This document shows positions 5,952 through 13,202 of a stretch of 21,594 nt of DNA, in pieces (positions within the stretch are counted from its first letter, which is position 1; every line of letters starts with the position of its first letter). The stretch spans positions 1-21,594 of the forward strand of contig CALCDT010000336.1 in NCBI GenBank assembly GCA_937900425.1, written 5' to 3'. Origin of the DNA: an uncultured Alphaproteobacteria bacterium (GTDB lineage: Bacteria > Pseudomonadota > Alphaproteobacteria > Rhizobiales > Pleomorphomonadaceae). The position numbers and the translations under genes are program-made. Below the pieces are notes generated by a model. That model was not told where the DNA came from, ran no database searches, and saw only the letters and a program-made list of their open reading frames with translations.

Positions 5952-7439
5952 ATGAGTGACATCACGCTCTCCGCAGGCGTTCGCCAGAACCTCTCGACCC
6001 TGCAGTCCACCGCCGACATGCTGGGCAAGGTCCAGAACCGTCTCGCCACGGGCAACAAGGTCAACTCGGCCCTCGACAATCCGAGCTCCTACTTCACCGC
6101 TTCGAGCCTCAACGCCCGCGCCGGCGACCTCTCGTCCCTCCAGGACGACATGGGTCAGGCCGTGCAGGTGCTCAAGGCCGCCGACCAGGGCATCACCTCG
6201 ATCACCAAACTGGTGCAGTCGGCCAAGGCGAAGGCCAACCAGGCGGCCTCGACCTCGAGCCAGTACGAGCGCAAGCAGTACGCGTCCCAGTACAACGAGA
6301 TCCTGACCCAGATCGGCGACGTTGCCCGCGACAGCGGCTACAACGGCAAGAACCTGCTCGGCGGCACCGGCAACGACCTGTCGATCAAGTTCAACGAGAA
6401 CGGCAGCTCCAAGCTCGACGTCACGGCCGTGGACTACACCGACGTCGAGGGCGGCCTCGGCCTCGGCGCGATCGACGAAGGCAAGGCCGGCACGACGTCC
6501 TTCACGCTCAAGGGCGCCACGGACACCATCGACCTCGGCGGCCTGACCTCCAGCGACACGCTCGCCAGCGCCCCCAGCGGCTTCGCGGTCGGTGACGTGC
6601 TGACCTTCGGCGACGGCACCTCCGCCTCCCCGGTCGTCACCCTCACGATCACCGCCACCACCACGGTGAAGTCGCTGGTCGACACCATCGACGGCATCGC
6701 CGGCGTCAACGCGTCCTTCGACGAGACCTCGGGTGAACTGTCGATCGTCTCGAACGACACCTTCGTCGTCGCCAACGACGGCTCGGGCGACTCGGCCAAC
6801 GCCGCGACGCTCGCCAGCGCCGCCGCCGCGGACTTCTCGGCCTCGACGGCGACCCTCGTCGGGTCGGCCGGTTTCCAGAAGGGCGACAAGCTCACCTTCA
6901 CGGACGGCAACGGCTACGAGGTGGGTTCGCTGGAGATCGACGACGAGACCACCGTCGACGATCTCGTCAAGTCCCTCAACGACATCGACGGCGTCACCGC
7001 GGCCTTCGACGACGCCACCGGCAAGATGACCATCACGTCGGACGTCGATCTGGCGGTCAACTCGACCAACTCCGACTTCAACGTCTCGGACTTCACGGCG
7101 ATCGCCGACGGCACCGACGCGGTCTCGCTCGATGCCACCGACTCGGGCTTCGCCCTCGAAGGCAACATCGACGACGTGGTCAAGGACGTGACCTCGGCGC
7201 TGACCTCGCTCCGGACCCAGGCCTCGTCCTTCGGTTCGAGCCTGTCGACCGTGGAAATCCGCCAGGACTTCACGAAGAACATGATCAACACCCTCAAGGA
7301 AGGCGCCGGCAAGCTCACCCTCGCCGACACCAACGAGGAAGGCGCGAACCTGCTGGCCCTCAACACCCGCCAGTCGCTCGCCTCGACCTCCCTGTCCTTC
7401 GCCAGCCAGGCCGACCAGCAGGTGCTGCGTCTGCTCTGA
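5952..7439 (+). CDS. fliC: Flagellin 1 (495 residues)
   Basis: This is a filament subunit, exported by the flagellar type III system. The N-terminal D0/D1 region (about residues 1-150) has VQNRLATGNKVNSALDNPSSY and the C-terminal D1/D0 region (about 415-495) has TVEIRQDFTKNMINTL, LTLADTNEEGANLLAL and SLSFASQADQQVLRLL. The middle holds two copies of a module of about 70 residues, starting near residue 210 (GFAVGDVLTFGDG) and residue 306 (GFQKGDKLTFTDG), each with a TTV..LV motif and a beta-rich pattern. No cysteine is seen. A strong GGAAGGAAG Shine-Dalgarno sequence precedes the ATG. It is closely related to flagellin 2 and has its own intrinsic terminator. A long open frame on the opposite strand is a composition artefact. 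Confidence 0.97.
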   Translation: MSDITLSAGVRQNLSTLQSTADMLGKVQNRLATGNKVNSALDNPSSYFTASSLNARAGDLSSLQDDMGQAVQVLKAADQGITSITKLVQSAKAKANQAASTSSQYERKQYASQYNEILTQIGDVARDSGYNGKNLLGGTGNDLSIKFNENGSSKLDVTAVDYTDVEGGLGLGAIDEGKAGTTSFTLKGATDTIDLGGLTSSDTLASAPSGFAVGDVLTFGDGTSASPVVTLTITATTTVKSLVDTIDGIAGVNASFDETSGELSIVSNDTFVVANDGSGDSANAATLASAAAADFSASTATLVGSAGFQKGDKLTFTDGNGYEVGSLEIDDETTVDDLVKSLNDIDGVTAAFDDATGKMTITSDVDLAVNSTNSDFNVSDFTAIADGTDAVSLDATDSGFALEGNIDDVVKDVTSALTSLRTQASSFGSSLSTVEIRQDFTKNMINTLKEGAGKLTLADTNEEGANLLALNTRQSLASTSLSFASQADQQVLRLL

Positions 7440-7465
7440 CGGCTTCGGGAACGATCGATCGATGA

Positions 7466-7492
7466 GGGCGGGGAGCGATCCCCGCCCTTTTT
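7466..7492 (+). terminator. Rho-independent terminator of flagellin 1
   Basis: A perfect 8-bp stem (GGGCGGGG at 7466-7473 with CCCCGCCC at 7480-7487) and a 6-nt loop are followed by five T. It lies 27 bp after the stop codon. Confidence 0.95.
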
Positions 7493-7643
7493 CGTGCGCC
7501 CGCCGCCCGCCTCCCCCGACGCGGGCACGGCCGCGGCGCGTGCATCTCCGATCTCCCGACGATGACCCCGATCTCAAGACGACGACCCCGGCGGCGGTCC
7601 TGAACTCGCATTCTGCACGCTCTTTCGTCGCGGTCTGCGACTG

Positions 7644-7664
7644 TTAACCAATCTTTAGGGTTAA
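7644..7664. promoter_or_regulatory. Near-consensus CtrA-type cluster before flagellin 2
   Basis: TTAACCAATCTTTAG (7644-7658) fits TTAA-N7-TTAA with one mismatch, and a further TTAA follows at 7661-7664. GTTAACC and GGGTTAAC form an imperfect inverted pair. The cluster is about 65-85 bp before the flagellin 2 start, a normal promoter position. CtrA binding is inferred. Confidence 0.45.
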
Positions 7665-7727
7665 CCCGGCAGTCTTTCTCCATGCCACTCAGGATGAGCG
7701 GTCTAATCCCAGGATAGGGGTCATTCG

Positions 7728-9230
7728 ATGAACGACATCACGCTTTCTGCCGGTGTGCGGCAGAACCTGCTGACGCTGCAGAGCACCGCGGACCTGATGT
7801 CCACGGTCCAGAACCGCCTCTCGACCGGCAACAAGGTCAATTCCGCCCTCGACAATCCGAATTCCTTCTTCACCGCTTCGGGCCTCAACGCCCGCGCCGG
7901 CGACCTCGGCAACCTGCTCGACGACATGGGTCAGGGCATCCAGACCCTGAAGGCCGCCGACCAGGGCATCACCGCGATCACCAAGCTGGTGCAGTCGGCC
8001 AAGGCCAAGGCGACCCAGGCCGCCTCGACCTCCAGCCAGTACCAGCGCAAGCAGTTCGCCGCCCAGTACAACGAGATCCTGACCCAGATCTCCGATCTCG
8101 CGAAGGACTCCGGCTACAAGGGCAAGAACCTGCTCGCCGGCGGTGCCAACGACCTGACCGTGAGCTTCAACGAGGACAACACCTCCAAGCTCAAGATCAG
8201 CGCCATCGACTACACCGACGTCGAAGGCGGCCTCGGCCTCGCCGCGCTCGACGAGGGCGCCAACGGCGCCACCTCCTTCGTTCTGAGCGGCACCACGTCC
8301 TCCCTCACCCTCGCCGGCTCCGACGGCGGCCCGCTGGTGTCCAGCGAAGCCCTCGTCAACGCCGCCAGCGGCTACGCCGTCGGCGACGTGCTGACCTTCG
8401 GCGACGGCACCTCGGCCTCCCCGGTCGCGACCCTCACGATCACCGCCACCACGACGGTGAAGGACCTCGTCGACACCATCGACCAGGTCGCCGGCGCCAA
8501 CGCCTCGTTCAACGAGAGCACCGGCACGCTGACGGTGATCTCCAACGACACCTTCGTCGTCGCCAACGACGGCTCGGGTGACAGCGCCAACGCCGCGACG
8601 CTCGCCAGCGCCGCCGCGGCGGCCTTCTCGGCCGGAACCACCTCGCTCGTCACCTCGGCGGGTTTCCAGGATGGCGACACGCTGACCTTCACCGACGGCA
8701 ACGGCTACCAGCTCGGCTCGCTGGAGATCGACGGCGACACCACCGTCAACGATCTGATCAACAAGCTGAACGACATCGACGGCGTCGAGGCGAGCTTCGA
8801 TTCGACGACGGGTACCGTCACCATCCAGTCGGCGGTCGATCTGGCGATCAACTCCGACAACAAGGATTTCAACGTCTCCGGCTTCACCGCCTTCGCCGGA
8901 TCCGCCGACGCGGTCTCGCTCGACGCCCTCGACAGCGGTTTCGCCGACGACAAGTCGATCGACGCGATCCTCAACAACCTGAACGGCGCGCTCTCCACGC
9001 TCCGCACCCAGGCCTCCACCTTCGGCACCAACCTGTCGACCGTGGAAATCCGTCAGGACTTCACCAAGAACCTGATCAACACCCTGACCGAAGGCGCCGG
9101 CAAGCTGACCCTCGCCGACACCAACGAGGAAGGCGCCAACCTGCTGGCCCTGCAGACCCGCCAGCAGCTCTCCACGACCTCGCTGTCCTTCGCCAGCCAG
9201 GCCGATCAGGCGGTGCTCCGGCTGTTCTGA
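7728..9230 (+). CDS. fliC: Flagellin 2 (500 residues)
   Basis: This filament subunit is a close paralogue of flagellin 1. The ends are nearly the same: VQNRLSTGNKVNSALDNPNSF at the N-terminus, and TVEIRQDFTKNLINTL, LTLADTNEEGANLLAL and SLSFASQADQAVLRLF at the C-terminus. It has the same pair of central modules, starting near residues 214 (GYAVGDVLTFGDG) and 311 (GFQDGDTLTFTDG). Parts of the first module are nearly identical to flagellin 1 at DNA level (about 8386-8470 against 6589-6673), unusual for a surface-exposed region. The ATG follows AGGATAGGGG at acceptable spacing. It has its own promoter region with TTAA motifs and its own terminator, so the flagellins can be expressed separately. 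Confidence 0.97.
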   Translation: MNDITLSAGVRQNLLTLQSTADLMSTVQNRLSTGNKVNSALDNPNSFFTASGLNARAGDLGNLLDDMGQGIQTLKAADQGITAITKLVQSAKAKATQAASTSSQYQRKQFAAQYNEILTQISDLAKDSGYKGKNLLAGGANDLTVSFNEDNTSKLKISAIDYTDVEGGLGLAALDEGANGATSFVLSGTTSSLTLAGSDGGPLVSSEALVNAASGYAVGDVLTFGDGTSASPVATLTITATTTVKDLVDTIDQVAGANASFNESTGTLTVISNDTFVVANDGSGDSANAATLASAAAAAFSAGTTSLVTSAGFQDGDTLTFTDGNGYQLGSLEIDGDTTVNDLINKLNDIDGVEASFDSTTGTVTIQSAVDLAINSDNKDFNVSGFTAFAGSADAVSLDALDSGFADDKSIDAILNNLNGALSTLRTQASTFGTNLSTVEIRQDFTKNLINTLTEGAGKLTLADTNEEGANLLALQTRQQLSTTSLSFASQADQAVLRLF

Positions 9231-9268
9231 CGGACGCCTGGCAGACCCACGAATCATCGCACGAATCG

Positions 9269-9302
9269 ACGGCGGGGCCCCGGGGCTCCGCCGTTTTCGT
9301 TT
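9269..9302 (+). terminator. Rho-independent terminator of flagellin 2
   Basis: An 11-bp stem with one G-U pair (9269-9279 with 9284-9294) and a 4-nt loop is followed by TTTCGTTT. It lies about 40 bp after the flagellin 2 stop. Confidence 0.85.
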
Positions 9303-9427
9303 CCGCGGCGGCGTCGGGGTCAGGCGATCCACCGCACAGCCCGGCAAGATCGCTGAAAACACGGGGGAAACCGGACGCTTCGCGGCGCCGCGACGGCGCC
9401 GGCGTTGCACGCACCGGCCGAACACGG

Positions 9428-9442
9428 TTAACCTGCTCTTAA
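9428..9442. promoter_or_regulatory. CtrA-type box TTAA-N7-TTAA before flagellin 3
   Basis: TTAACCTGCTCTTAA is an exact consensus match, 54-68 bp before the flagellin 3 start, where a CtrA site would overlap or neighbour the -35 region. It is the second perfect box in this window, both in flagellar control regions. Confidence 0.62.
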
Positions 9443-9495
9443 TTTGACCGCAAAAGCTTGCGATCAACGGGCAACGTCAACCATGCGGTGCTGAC

Positions 9496-10647
9496 ATGAG
9501 CGACATCGTTCTTTCGAATGCGTCCCGCGCCAGCCTTCTGTCCCTGACGCAGACGGCGGACCTGATGGGGACGACCCAGGGCCGCCTCGCGACGGGCAAG
9601 AAGGTCAATTCGGCGCTCGACAATCCGAATTCCTATTTCACGTCGCAGGGCCTCAACAACCGCGCGACCGACCTGACCAACCTGCTCGACGACATGGGGC
9701 AGAGCATCCAGACGCTGCGTGCGGCGGACCAGGGCATCACGTCGATCTCCAAGCTGATCTCGGCGGCCAAGGCCAAGGCCAACCAGGCGGTCCAGACGAC
9801 CGACGCTTTCGAGCGCCGACAGTACGCCCAGGAATACAACGACCTCCTCGACCAGATCGAAGGCATCGCGGCGGACGCCAGCTACAAGGGCAAGAACCTC
9901 CTCGGCGGCGGCGAGAACGACCTCACCGTCTATTTCAACGAGGACAACTCCAACCGCCTGACCATCACCGCGGTCGACTACACCAAGACCGAGACCGTGC
10001 TCGGCCTGCCGCGGATCGAGGTCGGCGAGACGTCGAGCGACACGCTCGACCTCGAAGCCGGCGGTGCCGCGCTCAAGAACACCAGCCTGCTGACGGCGTC
10101 GAGCGCCTATGCCGCCGGCGACGTGCTGCAGTTCACCGACGCCAACGGCGACGAGATCTGGTCGATCGAGATCACCGCCGACATGACGGTCGCCGACCTC
10201 GTCACCGAGGTGAACCGCAACCTCGACACCGTCCGCGCCAGCTTCAAGGCCGGCGTGCTGACATTCGAGGCGGCCGCCGAGACGACAATCGGCCTCGCCG
10301 CCAGCGCCTCGGGCAGCATGGCCGACATCGCCCTCGCGCCGACGACCGAACTCGAATGGTTGTCGGAATCGGGCATCAACGACGCCCTGACCAAGGTCCA
10401 GACCGCCAACGAGACGGTCCGCCTGCAGGCCTCCACATTCGGCACCAACCTGACGATGCTGGAGAACCGCGAATCCTTCACCAAGAATTTCGCAGAGACG
10501 CTCAAGGCCGGCGCCGACAAGCTCGTGGTCGCCAACATGAACGAGGAGGGTGCGAACCTGCTCGCCCTGCAGACCCGCCAGCAGCTCTCCACCACCGCCC
10601 TCTCCTTCGCCAGCCAGGCCGAACAGGGCGTGCTGCAGCTGTTCTGA
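9496..10647 (+). CDS. fliC: Flagellin 3 (383 residues, short form)
   Basis: This is a third, more divergent filament subunit. The D0/D1 ends are conserved (TQGRLATGKKVNSALDNPNSY near residue 30; MNEEGANLLALQTRQQLSTT and LSFASQAEQGVLQLF at the end). The central part has only one copy of the module found twice in flagellins 1 and 2, starting near residue 203 (YAAGDVLQFTDANG), which explains the difference of about 115 residues. The ATG at 9496 lacks a clear Shine-Dalgarno sequence (GGTGCTGAC precedes it). An ATG at 9483 is out of frame. A minor or cell-pole-proximal filament subunit is possible, as in multi-flagellin species, but this is inference. Confidence 0.96.
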   Translation: MSDIVLSNASRASLLSLTQTADLMGTTQGRLATGKKVNSALDNPNSYFTSQGLNNRATDLTNLLDDMGQSIQTLRAADQGITSISKLISAAKAKANQAVQTTDAFERRQYAQEYNDLLDQIEGIAADASYKGKNLLGGGENDLTVYFNEDNSNRLTITAVDYTKTETVLGLPRIEVGETSSDTLDLEAGGAALKNTSLLTASSAYAAGDVLQFTDANGDEIWSIEITADMTVADLVTEVNRNLDTVRASFKAGVLTFEAAAETTIGLAASASGSMADIALAPTTELEWLSESGINDALTKVQTANETVRLQASTFGTNLTMLENRESFTKNFAETLKAGADKLVVANMNEEGANLLALQTRQQLSTTALSFASQAEQGVLQLF

Positions 10648-11032
10648 GCGCCGCGGCCGCCGCTGCGGGAAGGTGGTCCTCGTGATCGGTCCTGCGACCG
10701 TCGCCATCATCCGTTTGAACGGAGAGACGGCAGCGGGCCGCGCGACCGGCATGCCGCCGGCGATGGCTGGCACGGACCGCTGCTTCGGCGTCGCCGACGG
10801 ATCGGCGGTCGGCTGCCCTCCCGCGTCCCGCCCCTTCGCCCTCACCGGTCGGCGTCACGTCACCGGGACCGCTCCGAGCGATCGGTCGGGCGTCCCCGTC
10901 GATCGACGATTTCTTCCCCGCGCGCCTGTCGGTGCCAGAACGAGAGCGCGGAAACGGCTGCTCGGCCAGCGGCGGATCCCGTCTTCACGATAAGGCACAC
11001 TTGCCTTCCCACCCGGTTCATCCTCCGAAAAT

Positions 11033-11050
11033 CCCGGCACGGGACTTGAG
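11033..11050 (+). promoter_or_regulatory. Weak sigma-54-like element before flbT
   Basis: CCCGGCACGGGACTTGAG keeps the 12-bp offset between the GG and GA dinucleotides and the GGCACG block, but has C for T at -26 and A for C at -12. With two key mismatches it is a weak candidate. CCCGGCA (11033-11039) also occurs before flagellin 2 at 7665-7671. Confidence 0.15.
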
Positions 11051-11067
11051 TTCCCGCCTTAACCGAA

Positions 11068-11081
11068 AGATACTTGTATCT
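11068..11081. repeat. Palindrome AGATAC-TT-GTATCT before flbT
   Basis: Perfect 6-bp arms with a 2-bp centre lie about 110 bp before the flbT start, next to a TTAAC half-site. The form is typical of an operator for a small dimeric regulator. Confidence 0.35.
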
Positions 11082-11108
11082 GTTTTGTGCATGATCAATT
11101 CCTAGCCA

Positions 11109-11126
11109 AGGCCAAGGGCTTGGCCT
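11109..11126. repeat. Palindrome AGGCCAAG-GG-CTTGGCCT before flbT
   Basis: Perfect 8-bp arms with a 2-bp centre lie 63-80 bp before flbT. The 2-nt centre makes an RNA hairpin with all pairs impossible, though a shortened stem could form; a DNA operator is also plausible. Confidence 0.4.
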
Positions 11127-11188
11127 ATGATCGGCAGGCTGGTAATCGTCGGGAAGCGCCCGGAGTACTTTTCGGGGAAGGGCTGTAG

Positions 11189-11626
11189 ATGGCGCTGAAG
11201 GTCGAACTGAAACCGGGTGAGCGCATCATCATCGGCGAGTCGCTCATCACGAACGACAGCCAGCGCACCCGCCTCTACATCGAGGGCGATGCTCCGATCC
11301 TGAGGGAAAAGGACATTCTGACGCCGGAGACCGCCAATTCGCCGGCGAAGCGGATCTATCTGGCCGTCCAGGTCATGTATCTATCTAAAGAAGTCAATAA
11401 GTTTCAGGAAGATTACTTTACCCTGGTTCGGGATATAATCGATGCGGCACCCAGCACGCTTCCCTTTCTGACCCAGATCAGTAACCATATATTAAATAAT
11501 TCCCTCTACAAGGCTTTGAAGGAAGCCCGCAATCTCATCGAACATGAGAAGAAGCTGATCGGCCATGTACTCTCAGGTAGCGCAGGCGTACCAGCGGACG
11601 AACCAGGCGACGGCCAGTCCGCGTGA
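11189..11626 (+). CDS. flbT: Flagellin post-transcriptional regulator FlbT
   Basis: FlbT binds the 5' leader of flagellin mRNA in Caulobacter and promotes its decay when the hook is incomplete; in other species it activates flagellin expression. The 145-residue product has the family blocks LKPGERIIIGESLITND near the start, ILREKDILTPE near 40-50, and AVQVMYLSKEVNKFQEDYF in the middle. The last 20 residues are low complexity and overlap flaF. A GGGGAAGGG Shine-Dalgarno sequence precedes the ATG. Codons at about 11380-11510 are unusually AT-rich for the window (CTA, TCT, ATA twice, TTA, AGT), although they encode conserved residues. Confidence 0.94.
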   Translation: MALKVELKPGERIIIGESLITNDSQRTRLYIEGDAPILREKDILTPETANSPAKRIYLAVQVMYLSKEVNKFQEDYFTLVRDIIDAAPSTLPFLTQISNHILNNSLYKALKEARNLIEHEKKLIGHVLSGSAGVPADEPGDGQSA

Positions 11627-11963
11627 ACTCGAAGCCCTTCTCCTGATCAAGGCGGCCGCCAAGCTGCAATCCGTCAGGGACGAGTGGGACGAGACCGAGG
11701 AAAAGGCCCGTTCCGCGGCACTTGACGAGGCCCTCACCTACAATCGCAGGCTGTGGACGATCCTCGTCACATCGGCGACCAAGGAAGAGAACCCCCTGCC
11801 CGTCGATCTCAAGCAGAACATCGGCAATCTCGGGATCTTCATCCTCAATCACACCATGCGCCTGCTGATCCGGCCCGAGGCGGCGCGTCTCGACGTGCTG
11901 ATCAACGTCAACCGCCAGATCGCCGCCGGCCTGCGCGGCTCGGCCACCTCCCCCGCCGCCTGA
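11565..11963 (+). CDS. flaF: Flagellar biosynthesis regulator FlaF
   Basis: FlaF is a small alphaproteobacterial protein needed for flagellin synthesis or secretion and works with FlbT. The 132-residue product shows the family pattern: an N-terminal YSQVAQAYQRTNQATASPRELEALLL block and the central YNRRLWTILVTS motif, similar to the conserved RRLWT or NRDVWS stretch of the family. It overlaps flbT by 62 bp in another frame, so its translation should depend on ribosomes ending flbT. No good Shine-Dalgarno sequence is visible before the ATG at 11565, which fits coupling. The C-terminal 30 residues are longer than in many homologues. Confidence 0.9.
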   Translation: MYSQVAQAYQRTNQATASPRELEALLLIKAAAKLQSVRDEWDETEEKARSAALDEALTYNRRLWTILVTSATKEENPLPVDLKQNIGNLGIFILNHTMRLLIRPEAARLDVLINVNRQIAAGLRGSATSPAA

Positions 11964-12268
11964 GGCGGTCGGAGGCGACGACGCGTTCGCGGCCGCCCCT
12001 CCATGACGGGGGCTCCGTCGGGTCCGGACGCGCGGTTTCGGGCGATGGATCGTCCCGCTTCCCCCTGCATGAGCGCCACTGAAGACGCGATCGCCGCCGC
12101 GACGACGTCGACGGCGAGGGAACTTCCGCGTCCCTTCCGATCTTCGACCTCCTGAACCCACCTCGGATCCTCGACCTCGCCGACCGTGCGCGCGAGGTCC
12201 CTGTGCCCGGCTCCTCGAAGCGGTATCGGGCGCGATCGGCGATCCGGGGCGATCAGGAGATGGACACG
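11964..12268. other. Gene-free interval between flaF and the glutaredoxin-MauE gene
   Basis: No gene is supported in these 305 bp. A small hairpin (GCCCC at 11995-11999 with GGGGC at 12009-12013) follows flaF without a T-run. Minus-strand open frames crossing the region are antisense to flaF and the next gene and look like composition artefacts. Confidence 0.5.
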
Positions 12269-13057
12269 ATGTCGGATCAGGTCGCGGCACCGCCTCACCC
12301 CGCCGGCTCCACCGCCCGCAAGGCCAGCCTCTACCGGATGGTGATGCCCGCTCACGTCTGCCCTTACGGCATGAAGAGCAAGGATCTGCTCGAGCGGGAA
12401 GGCTTCGCCGTCGACGACCACTGGCTGACCAGCCGCGAGGAGACCGACGCGTTCAAGCGCGAGCACGGCGTCGACACGACGCCGCAGACCTTCATCGACG
12501 GACGTCGCGTCGGTGGATGGGACGCCTTGCGGAGACATTTCGGCCATCACGTCGCCGCGCCCGGCGAGACCAGCTACCGACCTGTCGTGGCGATCTTCGC
12601 CACTGCCCTGGCCATGGCGGCGGCCGTGACCTGGCTCGCCGGCGCGGACCTGCTCCCCCTCGATCTCGCGGAACGGTTCGTCGCCATGGCGATGTGCCTG
12701 CTCGCGATCCAGAAGCTCGTCGACGTCGAGAGCTTCTCGACGATGTTTCTCAACTACGATCTGCTCGCCCGGCGCTGGGTGCGTTACGCCTATCTCTACC
12801 CCTTCGCGGAATTCCTCGCCGGCGTTCTCATGCTCGCCGGCGCCGCGCTGTGGCTGGCCGCGCCTCTGGCTCTCGTCATCGGGACCATCGGCGCCGTCTC
12901 GGTGTTCCGGGCGGTCTACGTCGAAAAGCGCGAGCTGAAATGCGCCTGCGTCGGCGGTGCGAGCTCCGTTCCGCTTGGCTTCGTGTCGCTGACCGAGAAC
13001 CTGATGATGATCGGGATGGCGATCTGGATGCCGACGCGGGCCTGGCTCGCCATCTGA
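12269..13057 (+). CDS. Glutaredoxin-like / MauE-like membrane fusion protein
   Basis: This 262-residue protein joins a glutaredoxin-like domain (residues about 19-92) to a hydrophobic MauE/DoxX-type domain (about 103-262) with four to five predicted membrane segments. The thioredoxin-fold signs are C31-P-Y-G34 at the active site, TPQTFIDG with cis-proline P72, and GRRVGGWDAL. The second Cys of CPYC is Gly, so the domain is monothiol-like. The membrane part has C225-A-C227 in a cytosolic- or periplasmic-facing loop, reminiscent of the Cys pair in MauE. MauE helps disulfide formation in methylamine dehydrogenase; here no mau genes are seen. The ATG at 12269 is 9 nt after AGGAG; an ATG at 12260 touches that motif and is unlikely. 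Its role beside flagellar genes is unknown. Confidence 0.82.
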   Translation: MSDQVAAPPHPAGSTARKASLYRMVMPAHVCPYGMKSKDLLEREGFAVDDHWLTSREETDAFKREHGVDTTPQTFIDGRRVGGWDALRRHFGHHVAAPGETSYRPVVAIFATALAMAAAVTWLAGADLLPLDLAERFVAMAMCLLAIQKLVDVESFSTMFLNYDLLARRWVRYAYLYPFAEFLAGVLMLAGAALWLAAPLALVIGTIGAVSVFRAVYVEKRELKCACVGGASSVPLGFVSLTENLMMIGMAIWMPTRAWLAI

Positions 13058-13202
13058 GGTGTCGGCGCCTTGCGACGGCCCTGTCCCGGAGCTGGAGAGC
13101 GGCGTCGGCGCCTCGCCAAGTGGTCCTGCGCAGGCCGGCCCACAGGGAGATCGGCCGCGGCGAAGCGACCCTCGGCGGCGTGAGGCGCTTTCACCTCGGT
13201 CC

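Larger units (their letters stand above)
10648..11188. other. Gene-free interval before flbT
   Basis: These 541 bp hold no gene I can support; the open frames are arginine- and proline-rich with no family resemblance. No clear intrinsic terminator follows flagellin 3. From about 11030 the sequence becomes less GC-rich and contains two short palindromes, listed separately, and one TTAAC half-site (11059-11063). It probably includes the flbT promoter and leader. Confidence 0.55.

Noticed and set aside
5847..7577. Long minus-strand open frame (576 codons) antisense to flagellin 1
   Set aside because: The product is Gly/Arg/Val-rich with no recognisable family, and similar antisense frames cover flagellins 2 and 3. 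High GC at third codon positions of the real genes removes stop codons on the opposite strand.
7665..7671. CCCGGCA heptamer before flagellin 2 (and before flbT at 11033) as a FlbD site
   Set aside because: CGGCA-type pentamers are expected often by chance in this composition, and there is no sigma-54 promoter at a suitable distance. Not reported as a finding.
9449..9462. CGCAA-N4-TTGCG before flagellin 3 as the same site as the inverted repeat before flagellin 1
   Set aside because: Arms are only 5 bp and the spacing is different (4 against 10), so the resemblance is too weak.
7689..9467. Long minus-strand open frame (592 codons) antisense to flagellin 2
   Set aside because: Same cause as for flagellin 1; its similarity to the flagellin 1 antisense frame only reflects similarity of the flagellin genes.
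9439..10845. Long minus-strand open frame (468 codons) antisense to flagellin 3
   Set aside because: Low-complexity composition and no ribosome-binding or family support.
10648..11188. Possible small genes between flagellin 3 and flbT
   Set aside because: Open frames are short or basic low-complexity and lack start signals; none could be supported.
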